Source: RGIG5612 sp045600845
GTDB lineage: Bacteria > Bacillota > Clostridia > Lachnospirales > Lachnospiraceae
DNA: 64,000 nucleotides
Reading direction: 5' to 3'
Assembly (NCBI GenBank): GCA_045600845.1
Contig: JAZRYR010000026.1
Span: 1 to 64,000, forward strand
Shown here piece by piece: positions 16,302 through 25,132 of this stretch. Each line of letters begins with the position of its first letter. Position 1 is the first letter of the stretch. The notes under the pieces are model-generated. The model saw only the letters and a list, made by a program, of their open reading frames with translations. It had not been told where the DNA came from and searched no databases. The translations under genes were made by a program, and so were the position numbers.

Positions 16302-17585
16302 ATGTTTGCAGATACAGCTAAAATTACAATTAAATCCGGCAAAGGCGGAGACGGTCATGTAAGTTTCCGCAGAGAAAAATATGTTCCTGATGGCGGTCCA
16401 AATGGTGGTGACGGCGGAAAAGGCGGGGATGTTATTTTTATAGCCGATGAAAACATAAATACGCTAATTGACTACCGACATAAAAGGAAATTTGCTGCTA
16501 CTCCGGGAGAGGAAGGCGGCAAAAACAGAATGCATGGTGCAAATGGATCTGATTTGATATTAAAAGTTCCTCAGGGAACTTTAATCCGTGAAGCAGAAAC
16601 CGGAAAGATCATCCGTGACATGGGAGATTCGAAAGAACCTTTCGTAATTCTAAAAGGTGGCAGAGGCGGCAAGGGAAATATGCATTATGCAACCAGTACC
16701 ATGCAGGCGCCGAAATATGCTCAGCCAGGTGGCAGTTCGAAAGAATTGACCGTAATTTTAGAATTAAAAAGCATTGCAGATGTGGGACTTGTAGGCTTTC
16801 CAAATGTTGGTAAATCTACTTTTTTATCCAGAGTAACCAATGCAAAACCGAAAATTGCCAACTATCCATTTACAACCCTTGATCCCAATTTAGGTGTTGT
16901 AGATTTAGGCGATGATGGATTTGTAATTGCCGACATTCCTGGATTAATAGAAGGCGCAGCGGATGGTCTCGGGTTAGGGCATGAATTCTTGAAACATATT
17001 GAACGATGCCGTGTATTAATTCATTTAGTAGATGCTGCCGGAGTAGAAGGCCGTGATCCTTTAGAAGATCTTGTTGCAATTAATAAAGAATTAGAACAGT
17101 ACAATGATATACTGTCAAAGAAAAAACAGGTAATCGCTGCGAACAAATTGGATCTTATTTTTGATGAAACAGAAAAGAAAGATATCATGGATAAATTGAT
17201 ATCTTATGACAAAAGTATTAAAGTGTTCCCAATATCTGCTGCTACCGGCGATGGATTAAAGGATTTACTTTATTATGTAAAAGATTTACTTTCCGAAACA
17301 GAAGAAGATGTTCTTTTTGAAAGTGAATTTGATGTGAATGACTATTACAGTGATGAAATTGAGCCATTCTTTATTGAAGAAGTAGAAGAAGGCGTTTTCA
17401 GTGTAGAAGGGCCTCGCATTGAACGTATGTTAGGTTATACGAACCTGGAATCTGAAAAAGGCTTCTTATTCTTCCAAAATTTCATGAAGGAACAGGGGAT
17501 TTTAGAAGAACTGAAAAACCGTGGCATTCAAGAAGGCGATACGGTAAAGATTTATGGTCATGAATTTGATTATTATGAGGACTGA
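16302..17585 (+). CDS. obgE: GTPase Obg
   Basis: 427 aa. Obg is a late 50S-assembly GTPase linked to stress responses. The Gly-rich Obg fold (1-158, with GKGGDGHVSFRREKYVP and PNGGDGGKGG) is followed by the G domain (G1 GFPNVGKST, G3 DIPGLIEGA, G4 NKLD) and a C-terminal OCT domain ending YGHEFDYYED. Starts after the rpmA terminator with its own predicted promoter; no binding site is seen. yhbY starts two bases after its stop, so obgE heads an operon with yhbY, nadD, yqeK and rsfS. Confidence 0.97.
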   Translation: MFADTAKITIKSGKGGDGHVSFRREKYVPDGGPNGGDGGKGGDVIFIADENINTLIDYRHKRKFAATPGEEGGKNRMHGANGSDLILKVPQGTLIREAETGKIIRDMGDSKEPFVILKGGRGGKGNMHYATSTMQAPKYAQPGGSSKELTVILELKSIADVGLVGFPNVGKSTFLSRVTNAKPKIANYPFTTLDPNLGVVDLGDDGFVIADIPGLIEGAADGLGLGHEFLKHIERCRVLIHLVDAAGVEGRDPLEDLVAINKELEQYNDILSKKKQVIAANKLDLIFDETEKKDIMDKLISYDKSIKVFPISAATGDGLKDLLYYVKDLLSETEEDVLFESEFDVNDYYSDEIEPFFIEEVEEGVFSVEGPRIERMLGYTNLESEKGFLFFQNFMKEQGILEELKNRGIQEGDTVKIYGHEFDYYED

Positions 17586-17587
17586 TT

Positions 17588-17869
17588 ATGACAAGTAAAG
17601 AAAGAGCGGAACTTAGAAGCGCTGCTCATCATTTAGAACCGATAATTAATGTAGGAAAAGAAAGTCTTACACCAGAAGTAACCAACGCCATTGACGAGGC
17701 TTTAGAAGCCCGGGAACTGATCAAAGTTGGTGTTTTAAAAAACTGCTTTGATGATCCTAGGGAAATTGCGGAAATGGTTGCAGAAAGAACAGCCAGCGAA
17801 GTTGTCCAGGTTATGGGGAAAAAAATAACTTTATACCGCTACAATAAGAAAAAACATCAGAACAAATGA
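17588..17869 (+). CDS. yhbY: YhbY-type CRM-domain RNA-binding protein
   Basis: 93 aa, a single CRM (KH-like) domain. Recognisable parts are LRSAAHHLEPIINVGKESLT, ELIKVGVLKNC and QVMGKKITLYRY. The family binds pre-50S particles and is thought to help ribosome assembly, which fits its place after obgE. Its stop overlaps nadD by four bases (ATGA), indicating coupled translation. Confidence 0.93.
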   Translation: MTSKERAELRSAAHHLEPIINVGKESLTPEVTNAIDEALEARELIKVGVLKNCFDDPREIAEMVAERTASEVVQVMGKKITLYRYNKKKHQNK

Positions 17870-18465
17870 AAATAGGAATTTTAGGCGGAACTTTTGATCC
17901 GATTCATTACGGACATTTGCTTCTTGCAGAAACTGCATACGATCGTTTTCATCTGGATAAAGTGCTGATCATGCCGGCAGGAGACCCTTATTTTAAAGAT
18001 TTAGATAAAATAGGGGAAGATCTTCACCGAGCAGAAATGACTAAAATTGCGATTTCCGACAATCCACATTTTAATTATTCTGATCTGGAACTTAATAGAG
18101 AAGGGAATACCTATACCATCGATACTTTACGAACTCTTCATGAACAATATCCGGAGGATGAACTGTTTTTTATCGTCGGAAGTGATACCTTATTTCAGAT
18201 AGAAAAGTGGAATCGTCCGGAAGAAGTTTTTTCCCTTGCCACTTTTCTCACCAGTACCCGAAATATTGATGTTGAGGAAATTGACCGCCAGATAAAATAT
18301 TTGGAAGAAAAGTTTTCCGCAAAGATATATAATGTTTTTATGCCGGATATGGAAATATCTTCTACAGACATTCGGAATAGAATTCATGATGGTCTATCTG
18401 TTAAATATTTCACAACCGACGGCGTAATCGATTACATTAAAAATAATAAATTATATATAGATTAG
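17866..18465 (+). CDS. nadD: Nicotinate-nucleotide adenylyltransferase
   Basis: 199 aa. Joins nicotinate mononucleotide and ATP to make deamido-NAD in NAD synthesis. Nucleotidyltransferase signatures GGTFDPIHYGH (residues 6-16, HXGH-like) near the start and SSTDIR near the end are clear. Starts inside the yhbY stop (ATGA); yqeK follows after ten bases. Confidence 0.96.
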   Translation: MKIGILGGTFDPIHYGHLLLAETAYDRFHLDKVLIMPAGDPYFKDLDKIGEDLHRAEMTKIAISDNPHFNYSDLELNREGNTYTIDTLRTLHEQYPEDELFFIVGSDTLFQIEKWNRPEEVFSLATFLTSTRNIDVEEIDRQIKYLEEKFSAKIYNVFMPDMEISSTDIRNRIHDGLSVKYFTTDGVIDYIKNNKLYID

Positions 18466-18475
18466 AGGCGATAAT

Positions 18476-19066
18476 ATGCAACTGGAATACTTGACTTTTA
18501 TTCAGGAAATTCTTCAGGATGATTTAGATTATGAAAGATATTGGCATACAATAAGTGTTGCTTTTACGGCTAGTGCTTTAGCCATGAGATACCATTATGA
18601 CAGCCCCGATAGAGCCGAAATCGCAGGCCTTTTACATGATTGTGCAAAATGTATCGATGATGAAGACCGTATTCCGTTATGCGAAGAATATGGCATTATG
18701 CTGAATGAATATGAATATCGGAATCACGCTTTAATTCATGCAAAACTGGGTGCAGAAATTGCTGCGGATAAGTTCGGCGTATTAGACCGTGAAATTCAGG
18801 ATGCCATCCGGACCCATACAACGGGAATGCCGAATATGTCCATGTTGCAGAAAATCATTTATGTAGCAGATTATATTGAACCAAACCGAGATGATATTAT
18901 TCCGCATATAGAAGATATCCAAACTTTAGCCTTTACGGATATCGATAAAGCAGTATGTACGATTGCTAAAAATTCCATTGAATATTTGGAATCTCAGGGC
19001 AGAGATATTGACCCTGCTACCAGAGCTACTTATGATTTTTACCGCAGATTAACGGAGGAAAAATGA
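18476..19066 (+). CDS. yqeK: HD-domain diadenosine tetraphosphate hydrolase YqeK
   Basis: 196 aa. HD phosphohydrolase with HTISVAFTA, the HD pair in GLLHDCAK, and later His/Asp metal ligands (RNHALIHAKLGAEIA, DAIRTHTTG, YVADYIEPNR). Family members split Ap4A to ADP. Commonly follows nadD, as here, and overlaps rsfS by four bases. No LytR-family gene lies between yqeK and rsfS, unlike in some relatives. Confidence 0.94.
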   Translation: MQLEYLTFIQEILQDDLDYERYWHTISVAFTASALAMRYHYDSPDRAEIAGLLHDCAKCIDDEDRIPLCEEYGIMLNEYEYRNHALIHAKLGAEIAADKFGVLDREIQDAIRTHTTGMPNMSMLQKIIYVADYIEPNRDDIIPHIEDIQTLAFTDIDKAVCTIAKNSIEYLESQGRDIDPATRATYDFYRRLTEEK

Positions 19067-19410
19067 ACGCAAAAGAAATAACAAAAATCGCATTTATGGC
19101 ATTAGATGAGAAGAAAGCTGTTGATATTAAAATTATTGATATCAGCAAGATATCGGTTATTGCCGATTATTTCATTATAGCCGGAGGAGCCAATGAACGT
19201 CAGGTAAAGGCATTAGCTGAAAATGTTGACGAAAAATTAGGCAAAGCTGGTGTCTTTCCCAAATCAACAGAAGGATATCAGAATGCAAAATGGATTTTAA
19301 TGGATTATGGCGATGTTATTATCCACGTGTTTAATCAGGAAGACCGATTGTTCTATGATCTGGAGAGAATCTGGGTGGATGGCCAGTCTGTTGAAATTGC
19401 AGAACTGTAA
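19063..19410 (+). CDS. rsfS: Ribosomal silencing factor RsfS
   Basis: 115 aa. Binds L14 on the 50S subunit and blocks subunit joining when nutrients are low. The pattern DIKIIDISKISVIADYFIIAGG, then the VHVFNQEDRLFYDLERIW region is diagnostic. Last gene of the obgE operon; ends before a terminator shared with lexA. Confidence 0.95.
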   Translation: MNAKEITKIAFMALDEKKAVDIKIIDISKISVIADYFIIAGGANERQVKALAENVDEKLGKAGVFPKSTEGYQNAKWILMDYGDVIIHVFNQEDRLFYDLERIWVDGQSVEIAEL

Positions 19411-19431
19411 AATCCGGAATAAATAATAAAA

Positions 19432-19482
19432 AAGAGTCTGATATTAAGGAACTACTTACAGCATCCTCATAATCAGACTCTT
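19432..19482. terminator. Bidirectional terminator between rsfS and lexA
   Basis: A perfect 11-bp stem AAGAGTCTGAT/ATCAGACTCTT (19432-19442 with 19472-19482) with a 29-nt loop. A-run on the left and T-run on the right serve both converging genes. Confidence 0.8.
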
Positions 19483-19499
19483 ATTTTTATTTAAATTGA

Positions 19500-20114
19500 C
19501 TAAAACAAACGGAAAACTCCGATAACCTCGCCCAGAATCGTACAATCCGGAACAATAATCGGATCATAGTCCGGATTTTCCGGTTGGAGACGAATATGAC
19601 CATTTTCTTTATAGAAAGTTTTAACGGTAGCTCCATCTTCAATAAGTGCAACCACCATATCACCATTCCGTGCCGTATTTGTCTGTCTTACAATAACTTT
19701 ATCACCGCTGAAAATACCAGCATTTATCATACTGTCACCTTTAACAATCAACATGAAAATCGGATCATTTGGAAGCATATCAACCGGAATAGGGAAGTAA
19801 TCCGTAATATTTTCCTGAGCCAATAAAGGCTCACCAGCAGCAACACGGCCAACAATCGGAACCTGTGCACATTCCCGTCGATTTAAAGAATATTCATCAT
19901 CTATGATTTCAATAGCTCTTGGTTTTGTAGGGTCTCTCCGGATAAAACCATTCTTTTCCAATGTTTCAAGATGAGCATGAACTGAGGCGGTAGATTTCAG
20001 ATTAACTGCCTCACAGATATCCCTTACGGTTGGAGGATATCCTTTTGCTAATGTTTCCGATTTAATATATTCAAGGATTTCAAGCTGTTTTGCGGAAATT
20101 CTTTCTTTTGCCAT
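19500..20114 (-). CDS. lexA: SOS repressor LexA
   Basis: 204 aa. An N-terminal winged helix (1-65, with PPTVRDICEAVNLKSTASVHAHLETLEKNGFI) binds DNA; the S24 domain has the self-cleavage bond Ala93-Gly94, Ser128 (GDSM) and Lys165 (VKTF). RecA filaments trigger cleavage and derepression. ATG 20114 is chosen because AAGGAG lies 7-8 bases upstream; an ATG at 20132 would put that site inside the gene. LexA boxes in the upstream region predict autoregulation. Divergent from a YneA-like gene, as in Bacillus. Confidence 0.97.
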   Translation of the reverse strand: MAKERISAKQLEILEYIKSETLAKGYPPTVRDICEAVNLKSTASVHAHLETLEKNGFIRRDPTKPRAIEIIDDEYSLNRRECAQVPIVGRVAAGEPLLAQENITDYFPIPVDMLPNDPIFMLIVKGDSMINAGIFSGDKVIVRQTNTARNGDMVVALIEDGATVKTFYKENGHIRLQPENPDYDPIIVPDCTILGEVIGVFRLF

Positions 20115-20181
20115 AGAGAGTCTCCTTTTCATTGACTAAATACTGAATCTGTTTTTTTCTTTTAATAGAATTCTATCATAC

Positions 20182-20265
20182 CGAACAAACATTTGCAAAC
20201 ATTTGTTTGGAAAAGTGTTGACAAACAAATGTTCGTGTTGTATCATAAGGGCAAACAAATGTTCG
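20182..20265. promoter_or_regulatory. Divergent SOS control region with four LexA boxes
   Basis: Four 14-bp sites of the CGAAC-N4-GTTCG type with CAAAC/GTTTG variants: 20182-20195, 20196-20209, 20222-20235 and 20252-20265. The rightward promoter TTGACA (20218-20223), 17-bp spacer, TATCAT (20241-20246) overlaps the third box; the leftward -10 TATGAT (20180-20175) abuts the first. LexA should shut off both genes. Confidence 0.85.
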
Positions 20266-20290
20266 TGCATATATTCTTGGGAGATAAGAA

Positions 20291-20632
20291 ATGAAAAAGA
20301 GCAGAATTAATAGAAAAAAACAAGTAAAAAAACAACTGGTTCGTTTTTTGACCGCTTTAGTTCTAATTGTTCTTACCGTATGCGTTATCCTTTTCAGTAA
20401 TAAGAATATAACAAATGCAGACGAAAATGGGGAATCCGTTAAACTGAATAAATATTATAAAACCATAACGATTGAATCCGGAGATACTTTATGGAGTATT
20501 GCGGATGAATATAAATCCGGTTCTAATAAAAACACGAAAGAATTTGTATCCGAATTAAAGTCCATGAACAATCTTCATTCCGATGAAATTATGTCCGGAC
20601 AGAAATTACTTGTTGCTTATTTTGCAGAATAA
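20291..20632 (+). CDS. YneA-like LysM protein, probable SOS cell-division inhibitor
   Basis: 113 aa. Basic N-terminus, one membrane segment (about 18-37), then a LysM domain at about 55-110 (ITIESGDTLWSIADEY ... MSGQKLLVAYF). The layout equals Bacillus YneA, which halts division during DNA damage. Divergence from lexA and direct control by LexA boxes strongly support this. GGGAGA precedes the ATG. Sequence divergence from YneA is too large to be certain of the symbol. A terminator follows. Confidence 0.85.
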   Translation: MKKSRINRKKQVKKQLVRFLTALVLIVLTVCVILFSNKNITNADENGESVKLNKYYKTITIESGDTLWSIADEYKSGSNKNTKEFVSELKSMNNLHSDEIMSGQKLLVAYFAE

Positions 20633-20648
20633 TTGTTTTTATATCCTA

Positions 20649-20714
20649 CAGCCTATAGTAAGGCCTCACATTATTTCTTCTAATAATCTGAGCGCAAACT
20701 ATAGGCTGTTTTTT
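20649..20714 (+). terminator. Terminator of the YneA-like gene
   Basis: The stem CAGCCTATAGT/ACTATAGGCTG (20649-20659 with 20698-20708) with a long loop is followed by six T. Confidence 0.8.
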
Positions 20715-20868
20715 ATTTTTTTATAAACAATTATTTCAATCAAGCATAAATAATGTTATAAAATATTAATAAAGTCATCAAAAAAATAAGATGATAGAAA
20801 AAGCCGTAAATATATTCGTAGTATATACGAATTTTAAAATAATGAATTATTATGAGGTCAGGAAAAGT

Positions 20869-21444
20869 ATGTCGATTTATTTTGTTCGCCATGGAGAATC
20901 AGAAGCAAATGTTGGTCTGATTGTAGGAATGGATATGCCGCTTACCGAAAAAGGAAAAAAGCAGGCGGAGAATATCCGTCCGATTATCCACTCTATTAAA
21001 GCAGATGAATTCTTCAGTTCCACAAAAATCCGTGCGATTCAAACTGCAGAAATAGCAACGGAAAATAAGAAACCTATCACGCATTTACATGTTTTTGACG
21101 AAACTTATTTTGGTTCCTTTGAAGGAGCAAATCCAGACGATGGAAAGGATTCGCCTTCCGTAATCCCTCGATTAGCGAAAAATCCATATATCATTCAAAC
21201 AGAATTTGGCGGAGATAATTTTCTGGATAGAGCAAAAGAAGTAGAACAATTTCTTCTAAGCTATCCAGAAGACAGAACTTGTCTGATTTTTGCTCATGAT
21301 TCTCTGTTGAGAGCATTGATCACGTATATGAAAACTGGTGATATCTATGGAATGTCTGATTTAAGAATTCATAATTGTGAAATACTGAAATTTGATAAAA
21401 TGCCGGATCAAACGTTTCATATCACCCCTCGTTTTGGAGAATAA
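20869..21444 (+). CDS. Histidine phosphatase (phosphoglycerate-mutase) family protein
   Basis: 191 aa. The RHGESEAN motif near residues 7-14 carries the catalytic His; LTEKGKKQAE, FSSTKIRAIQTAEIA and a second His in FAHDSLLRALI complete the family pattern. It likely removes phosphate from a small metabolite; the substrate is not predictable. ATG 20869 is preferred over an upstream ATG (20791) because AGGAAA lies just before it and homologues start with this strand. A stand-alone gene. Confidence 0.88.
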   Translation: MSIYFVRHGESEANVGLIVGMDMPLTEKGKKQAENIRPIIHSIKADEFFSSTKIRAIQTAEIATENKKPITHLHVFDETYFGSFEGANPDDGKDSPSVIPRLAKNPYIIQTEFGGDNFLDRAKEVEQFLLSYPEDRTCLIFAHDSLLRALITYMKTGDIYGMSDLRIHNCEILKFDKMPDQTFHITPRFGE

Positions 21445-21566
21445 AACCTGGCATAAATCGAAATATCCTTTTTCTATATTATCTCGTATAAACGAATACC
21501 AAAGGCATATTTTGAGAAAATTATACTATAATCGGTATGGATACTATAACGAAAGGCAGCAATAAT

Positions 21567-23288
21567 ATGAAAAGAAAGATCTTAATCAACGGAAAAATTT
21601 ATACAGAAGATCAACGAAATCCTTGGGCTGAGGCGGTTGCGATCGATGATAAGCACTTTGCCTGTGTAGGAAAAAATAAAGAAGTAATCGCCTATGCAAA
21701 ATTTCATTGGAATACAGATTTTGAATGGATTGATCTCGGCGGAAAGACCGTGCTTCCTGGATTAATCGAAGGACATACGCACCCGGCAATGATGTCGAAA
21801 TCTGCCTGGGTCCTTCATGGCGCAGAAACAGAAAATGAAGACGATATGTATGAAGACATTAAAAAATTTGCGGTGCTTTATCCGAAAGAGAAGCTCCCAT
21901 ATTTTGTTTATACTCGTTATCTGAATGAATGGTTCGGCCCAGAAGGTCCAAATAACAAGCGTCTGAACAAGATAATTTCGGATCGTCCTGCTCGCATCGA
22001 GGACAACAGTGGTCACGGTTGCCTCTACAACGATGTTGCACTGGAAATGCTGAAGGACGAAAATGGCATTCCTCGCAACAGTAGCCCAATTGCAGAACCT
22101 TATTTTGTGAAGGATGAGGATGGAAACTACACCGGGTGGGCACAACAGGCTCTACTTCCGAAAGATGACGGGATTTATCAGAAATCCGGTTTTCATTACC
22201 CGGATGCGATGAGTGATGAGCTGTCCGGGGAAATCTTTGACACCTTTCATCATTATGGCATTATGGTATGCATGGATGGTGTTACCGAAACAGAGGGCGA
22301 TATCCGATATCTTTACGAAAAGGATTTAAATGGAAACCTGAATATAAACTATGAAGCTACCTGCGTTCTTCCTGTCATGAACGATGAAGCTATTGAAAAA
22401 ACCATAGCAAAGATTCGCGACTGGCAGAAAAAGTACACCACCGATCATATTAATTGCAATATTATGAAATATTTTATTGATGGGTCGATTGAGTTTGGCG
22501 ATGTTCTTACAGTTGAGCCATTTATCGACGATCCCGAGGGTCAGAATTGTGGCACTGGCTGCCACTGCACGGTGGAGGAAATGACGAACCTAATGGTACG
22601 TCTTAACAAAGAAAGGATTGACCTCCATATCCATTGTGTCAGCGACGGTGGTCTGCGCATAATATGTGATGCCTGTGAAGCTGCGCAAAAAATATGTGGT
22701 GACGACTGGTGTATCTATGTTACCGCTGCCCATTGCGAGATTATCCATCCAAATGAAATCCACCGTATCCATGAGTTAGGTATTTTCATGGATACCACGC
22801 CGATCTGGAGTGGTATGGGTTCAGCAACACATTTAGCTAAACTTGGGTATGAACGTTGGAGTAGGCTACATGTCTATACCGATATTATCGCGGATGGCGA
22901 ACACGTCGGATTTTCAAGTGATGTCATTGAGGCTACAGAGAAAAAACTTCTCAATCCATTCACCGGTATCCAAGTCGGTATCACCCGACTTTTTCCAGGT
23001 GATATCGATGAAATCGATCATGACCGCTATTATGAAGATGGGGGCCGACCACCAAAAAGTGGTCGACTTACACTGGAGCAGATGATTCACGGATATACTG
23101 TTACCAACTCCATTCGTATGCGTCTGAACCATCGTCTTGGATCCATTGAAGTTGGCAAAGATGCAAATTTAGTCGTACTATGTGAAGATATCTTCACTAT
23201 GAATCCGGAAGACATTTGGAATATTGACACCGAATATGTGTATTTTGAAGGAAAAGAAATAGTCAATACAAGCAAAATTCGACGATAA
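21567..23288 (+). CDS. Amidohydrolase, YtcJ-like (amidohydrolase family 3)
   Basis: 573 aa. Metal-dependent hydrolase of the urease/imidazolonepropionase superfamily. The N-terminal sandwich (KILINGKIYTED) leads to GLIEGHTHP with the HXH metal ligands; further ligand candidates are His in DLHIHCVSDGG, His in TAAHCEIIH and Asp in GFSSDVIEAT. The C-terminus IEVGKDANLVVL is typical. YtcJ-like enzymes act on amides or formamides, but the substrate here is unknown. ATG 21567 (AAGGCAG upstream) is preferred over ATG 21537, which lies only four bases after a TATAAT box (21527-21532). Confidence 0.88.
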   Translation: MKRKILINGKIYTEDQRNPWAEAVAIDDKHFACVGKNKEVIAYAKFHWNTDFEWIDLGGKTVLPGLIEGHTHPAMMSKSAWVLHGAETENEDDMYEDIKKFAVLYPKEKLPYFVYTRYLNEWFGPEGPNNKRLNKIISDRPARIEDNSGHGCLYNDVALEMLKDENGIPRNSSPIAEPYFVKDEDGNYTGWAQQALLPKDDGIYQKSGFHYPDAMSDELSGEIFDTFHHYGIMVCMDGVTETEGDIRYLYEKDLNGNLNINYEATCVLPVMNDEAIEKTIAKIRDWQKKYTTDHINCNIMKYFIDGSIEFGDVLTVEPFIDDPEGQNCGTGCHCTVEEMTNLMVRLNKERIDLHIHCVSDGGLRIICDACEAAQKICGDDWCIYVTAAHCEIIHPNEIHRIHELGIFMDTTPIWSGMGSATHLAKLGYERWSRLHVYTDIIADGEHVGFSSDVIEATEKKLLNPFTGIQVGITRLFPGDIDEIDHDRYYEDGGRPPKSGRLTLEQMIHGYTVTNSIRMRLNHRLGSIEVGKDANLVVLCEDIFTMNPEDIWNIDTEYVYFEGKEIVNTSKIRR

Positions 23289-23349
23289 CTCATGTATTTG
23301 ATTTGTCAAAGGAAGATTGGAAAATGAAAAATAAAGTAAAATGTAATAA

Positions 23350-23454
23350 TGGAAATTTCATTGGTATGGTGCTGAACTTCCGTATTTATTTGATAATGGT
23401 TTCAATCATTTTGAAGAAGTCGTATATCCTAAAAACGAGTTTGTTAAACTCTAG
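23350..23454 (+). pseudogene. Remnant of a gene end, carboxylesterase-like
   Basis: An open stretch of 34 codons without a start codon ends at TAG 23452-23454. It reads WYGAELPYLFDNGFNHFEEV, resembling the HGAELPYLF segment of type-B carboxylesterases. It lies between the amidohydrolase and the RiPP-like gene and seems to be the leftover of a deleted gene. The similarity is short, so the family is uncertain. Confidence 0.35.
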
Positions 23455-23489
23455 AAAATAATAGATTAAATGAAAAGGAGAAACAGAAA

Positions 23490-23819
23490 ATGAATGATAA
23501 TTTTGCAAACGATATTATGAACAATGAAGAATTTAAGGAAAAAGTAAGCAAGGTACAATCAAAAGAAGAATACATAAAATTGCTTAAGGAGTATTCTATT
23601 TCTGAATCTGATTTCGGGGAAGTTAAAGATGATGAACTTGAAAAAGTAAGTGGTGGAAAAAGTATAATTGATGTAATTGAAGAACATACTTTTACAGCTT
23701 TTCAATGTACGGAATGTAAATATACTAGAAGCAGACAAGGTTATTGGCTTCCAACAATTGAAGAATGTCCGAAATGCCATAAAGAAACATTTCATGCAAA
23801 ACAAGTCTTTTTTGCATAA
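23490..23819 (+). CDS. RiPP-like precursor with Nif11-type leader and Cys4 core
   Basis: 109 aa. Residues 1-56 resemble a Nif11-like leader: acidic and helical, ending DDELEKVSGG, with the double Gly at 55-56 as a possible cleavage site. The remaining 53 residues contain two CXXC pairs (Cys73/Cys76, Cys93/Cys96), so the core could be modified at Cys or fold as a zinc ribbon. AAAGGAG precedes ATG 23490. No modifying enzyme, peptidase or exporter gene is adjacent: upstream is an amidohydrolase and a gene remnant, downstream a convergent recombinase. It may be an orphan precursor served from elsewhere, or a leader relic on a zinc-ribbon protein. Function unproven. Confidence 0.65.
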   Translation: MNDNFANDIMNNEEFKEKVSKVQSKEEYIKLLKEYSISESDFGEVKDDELEKVSGGKSIIDVIEEHTFTAFQCTECKYTRSRQGYWLPTIEECPKCHKETFHAKQVFFA

Positions 23820-24042
23820 ATTTAACGATTGCATATAAGCTCCTTTTTTTTGAATATTTCTTTTCACTATTTTTATACGGATTAATAAACGTAATGACTA
23901 ATGTTTTGGTACTGTTATTTTGCCTGAATTTTTCTTAAAAATAGTATAAATGAGGAACCGATTTTTTTTAAGTCGATACAAAGCTTATATACTTAAATTA
24001 TTTAAATATAAAGTGTATTTTTATGAGCCCCGATCAAAAATA

Positions 24043-25110
24043 TCACGTGCTTTCGGTATGATCTTCGCGTAATGAGACCATATTTCGGGCCATACGACGT
24101 CTTTCATCTTCAATCGCTGCGTAATGCTTTTTTGTCGTGTTAACGTCAGAATGGCCTAATACGTCGGCCACAAGGTAAATGTCTCCGGTTTCCTTATAAA
24201 GCTGTGTACCATAGGTGCTTCGAAGCTTATGAGGAGTTATTTTCTTAAGCTGCGTTACCTGGCCGGCATATTTTTTTACCAGCCTTTCCACACTTTTTAC
24301 CGTAATGCGACGTTTCTGCATCGATAAAAAGAGAGCATTTTCATAACCAGTCATTGGTATTATTCCATTACGTTCCCGGATGTAGTTCAAAAGAGCATCT
24401 TCCACTTCATCCCCAAAATAAACTACAACCTGATTACCACCTTTTCTGGTAATACGAATACCATGATTTTTAAAATCCACATCATTAAGATCTAAGCCAA
24501 CACATTCAGAAACACGAATTCCGGTTCCCAGAAGCAATGTGACAATTGCGAGATCCCTTACTTTAGTCTTATCATGGAAGTTTTGTTCCTGTTTTGTCAT
24601 ATTTTTTCCATTTTCAACAACATCCAGCAGATCTTCCACTTCATCTTTATCCAGTCGAACAATCTCTTTTTCATGCAGTTTCGGCATTTGGATAATCTGA
24701 GCCGGATTATTTTTGATCATTTCCATCCGGTAAAAATAATTATACATGGAGCGAAGAGAGGAGAGCTTTCTCATAAGCCCTCGTTCCGAGTTCGTGCATT
24801 CTACATCTTCATCATTATTGTAAACTTTCAGATAATCCATATAGTCCTGAATAATCGATGGCGTAATTTTATCCAGAATATTAATACGATACTCCGTAAT
24901 TTCCTTATCTTGTCCTAAACCAGTTTCATTTTTAATATAAGTAAAGAAAACCTTTAAATCAAAAGCATAAGCCATTCTGGTACGGGCAGAGGTCGTTGGC
25001 TCAATCCCTCGGAAAAAAGCAGATGCAAAGGCAGGTAATTCTTTGCATTTTTCTCTTAATTTCAGGTTTGTATCTATTTTAAACTGATCATGATAACTTC
25101 TATTTGACAT
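24043..25110 (-). CDS. Tyrosine recombinase (XerC/XerD-like)
   Basis: 355 aa. An N-terminal SAM-like core-binding domain (about 25-140) is followed by the catalytic domain with the full set: Arg199, Lys223, His294, Arg297, His320 and the nucleophile Tyr330. It cuts and rejoins DNA at specific sites. AAGGTGAG precedes the ATG. It sits among housekeeping genes (ttcA-like next), with no att repeats, phage genes or tRNA gene nearby, so a conserved chromosomal Xer-type role is more likely than an element integrase. Slightly longer than XerC/D (about 300). Confidence 0.9.
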   Translation of the reverse strand: MSNRSYHDQFKIDTNLKLREKCKELPAFASAFFRGIEPTTSARTRMAYAFDLKVFFTYIKNETGLGQDKEITEYRINILDKITPSIIQDYMDYLKVYNNDEDVECTNSERGLMRKLSSLRSMYNYFYRMEMIKNNPAQIIQMPKLHEKEIVRLDKDEVEDLLDVVENGKNMTKQEQNFHDKTKVRDLAIVTLLLGTGIRVSECVGLDLNDVDFKNHGIRITRKGGNQVVVYFGDEVEDALLNYIRERNGIIPMTGYENALFLSMQKRRITVKSVERLVKKYAGQVTQLKKITPHKLRSTYGTQLYKETGDIYLVADVLGHSDVNTTKKHYAAIEDERRRMARNMVSLREDHTEST

Positions 25111-25132
25111 AATCTCACCTTACATAAGAAAA

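Noticed and set aside
24043..25110. Prophage or integrative element marked by the tyrosine recombinase
   Set aside because: Neighbours are housekeeping genes, with no phage or conjugation genes and no att-like repeats beside it.
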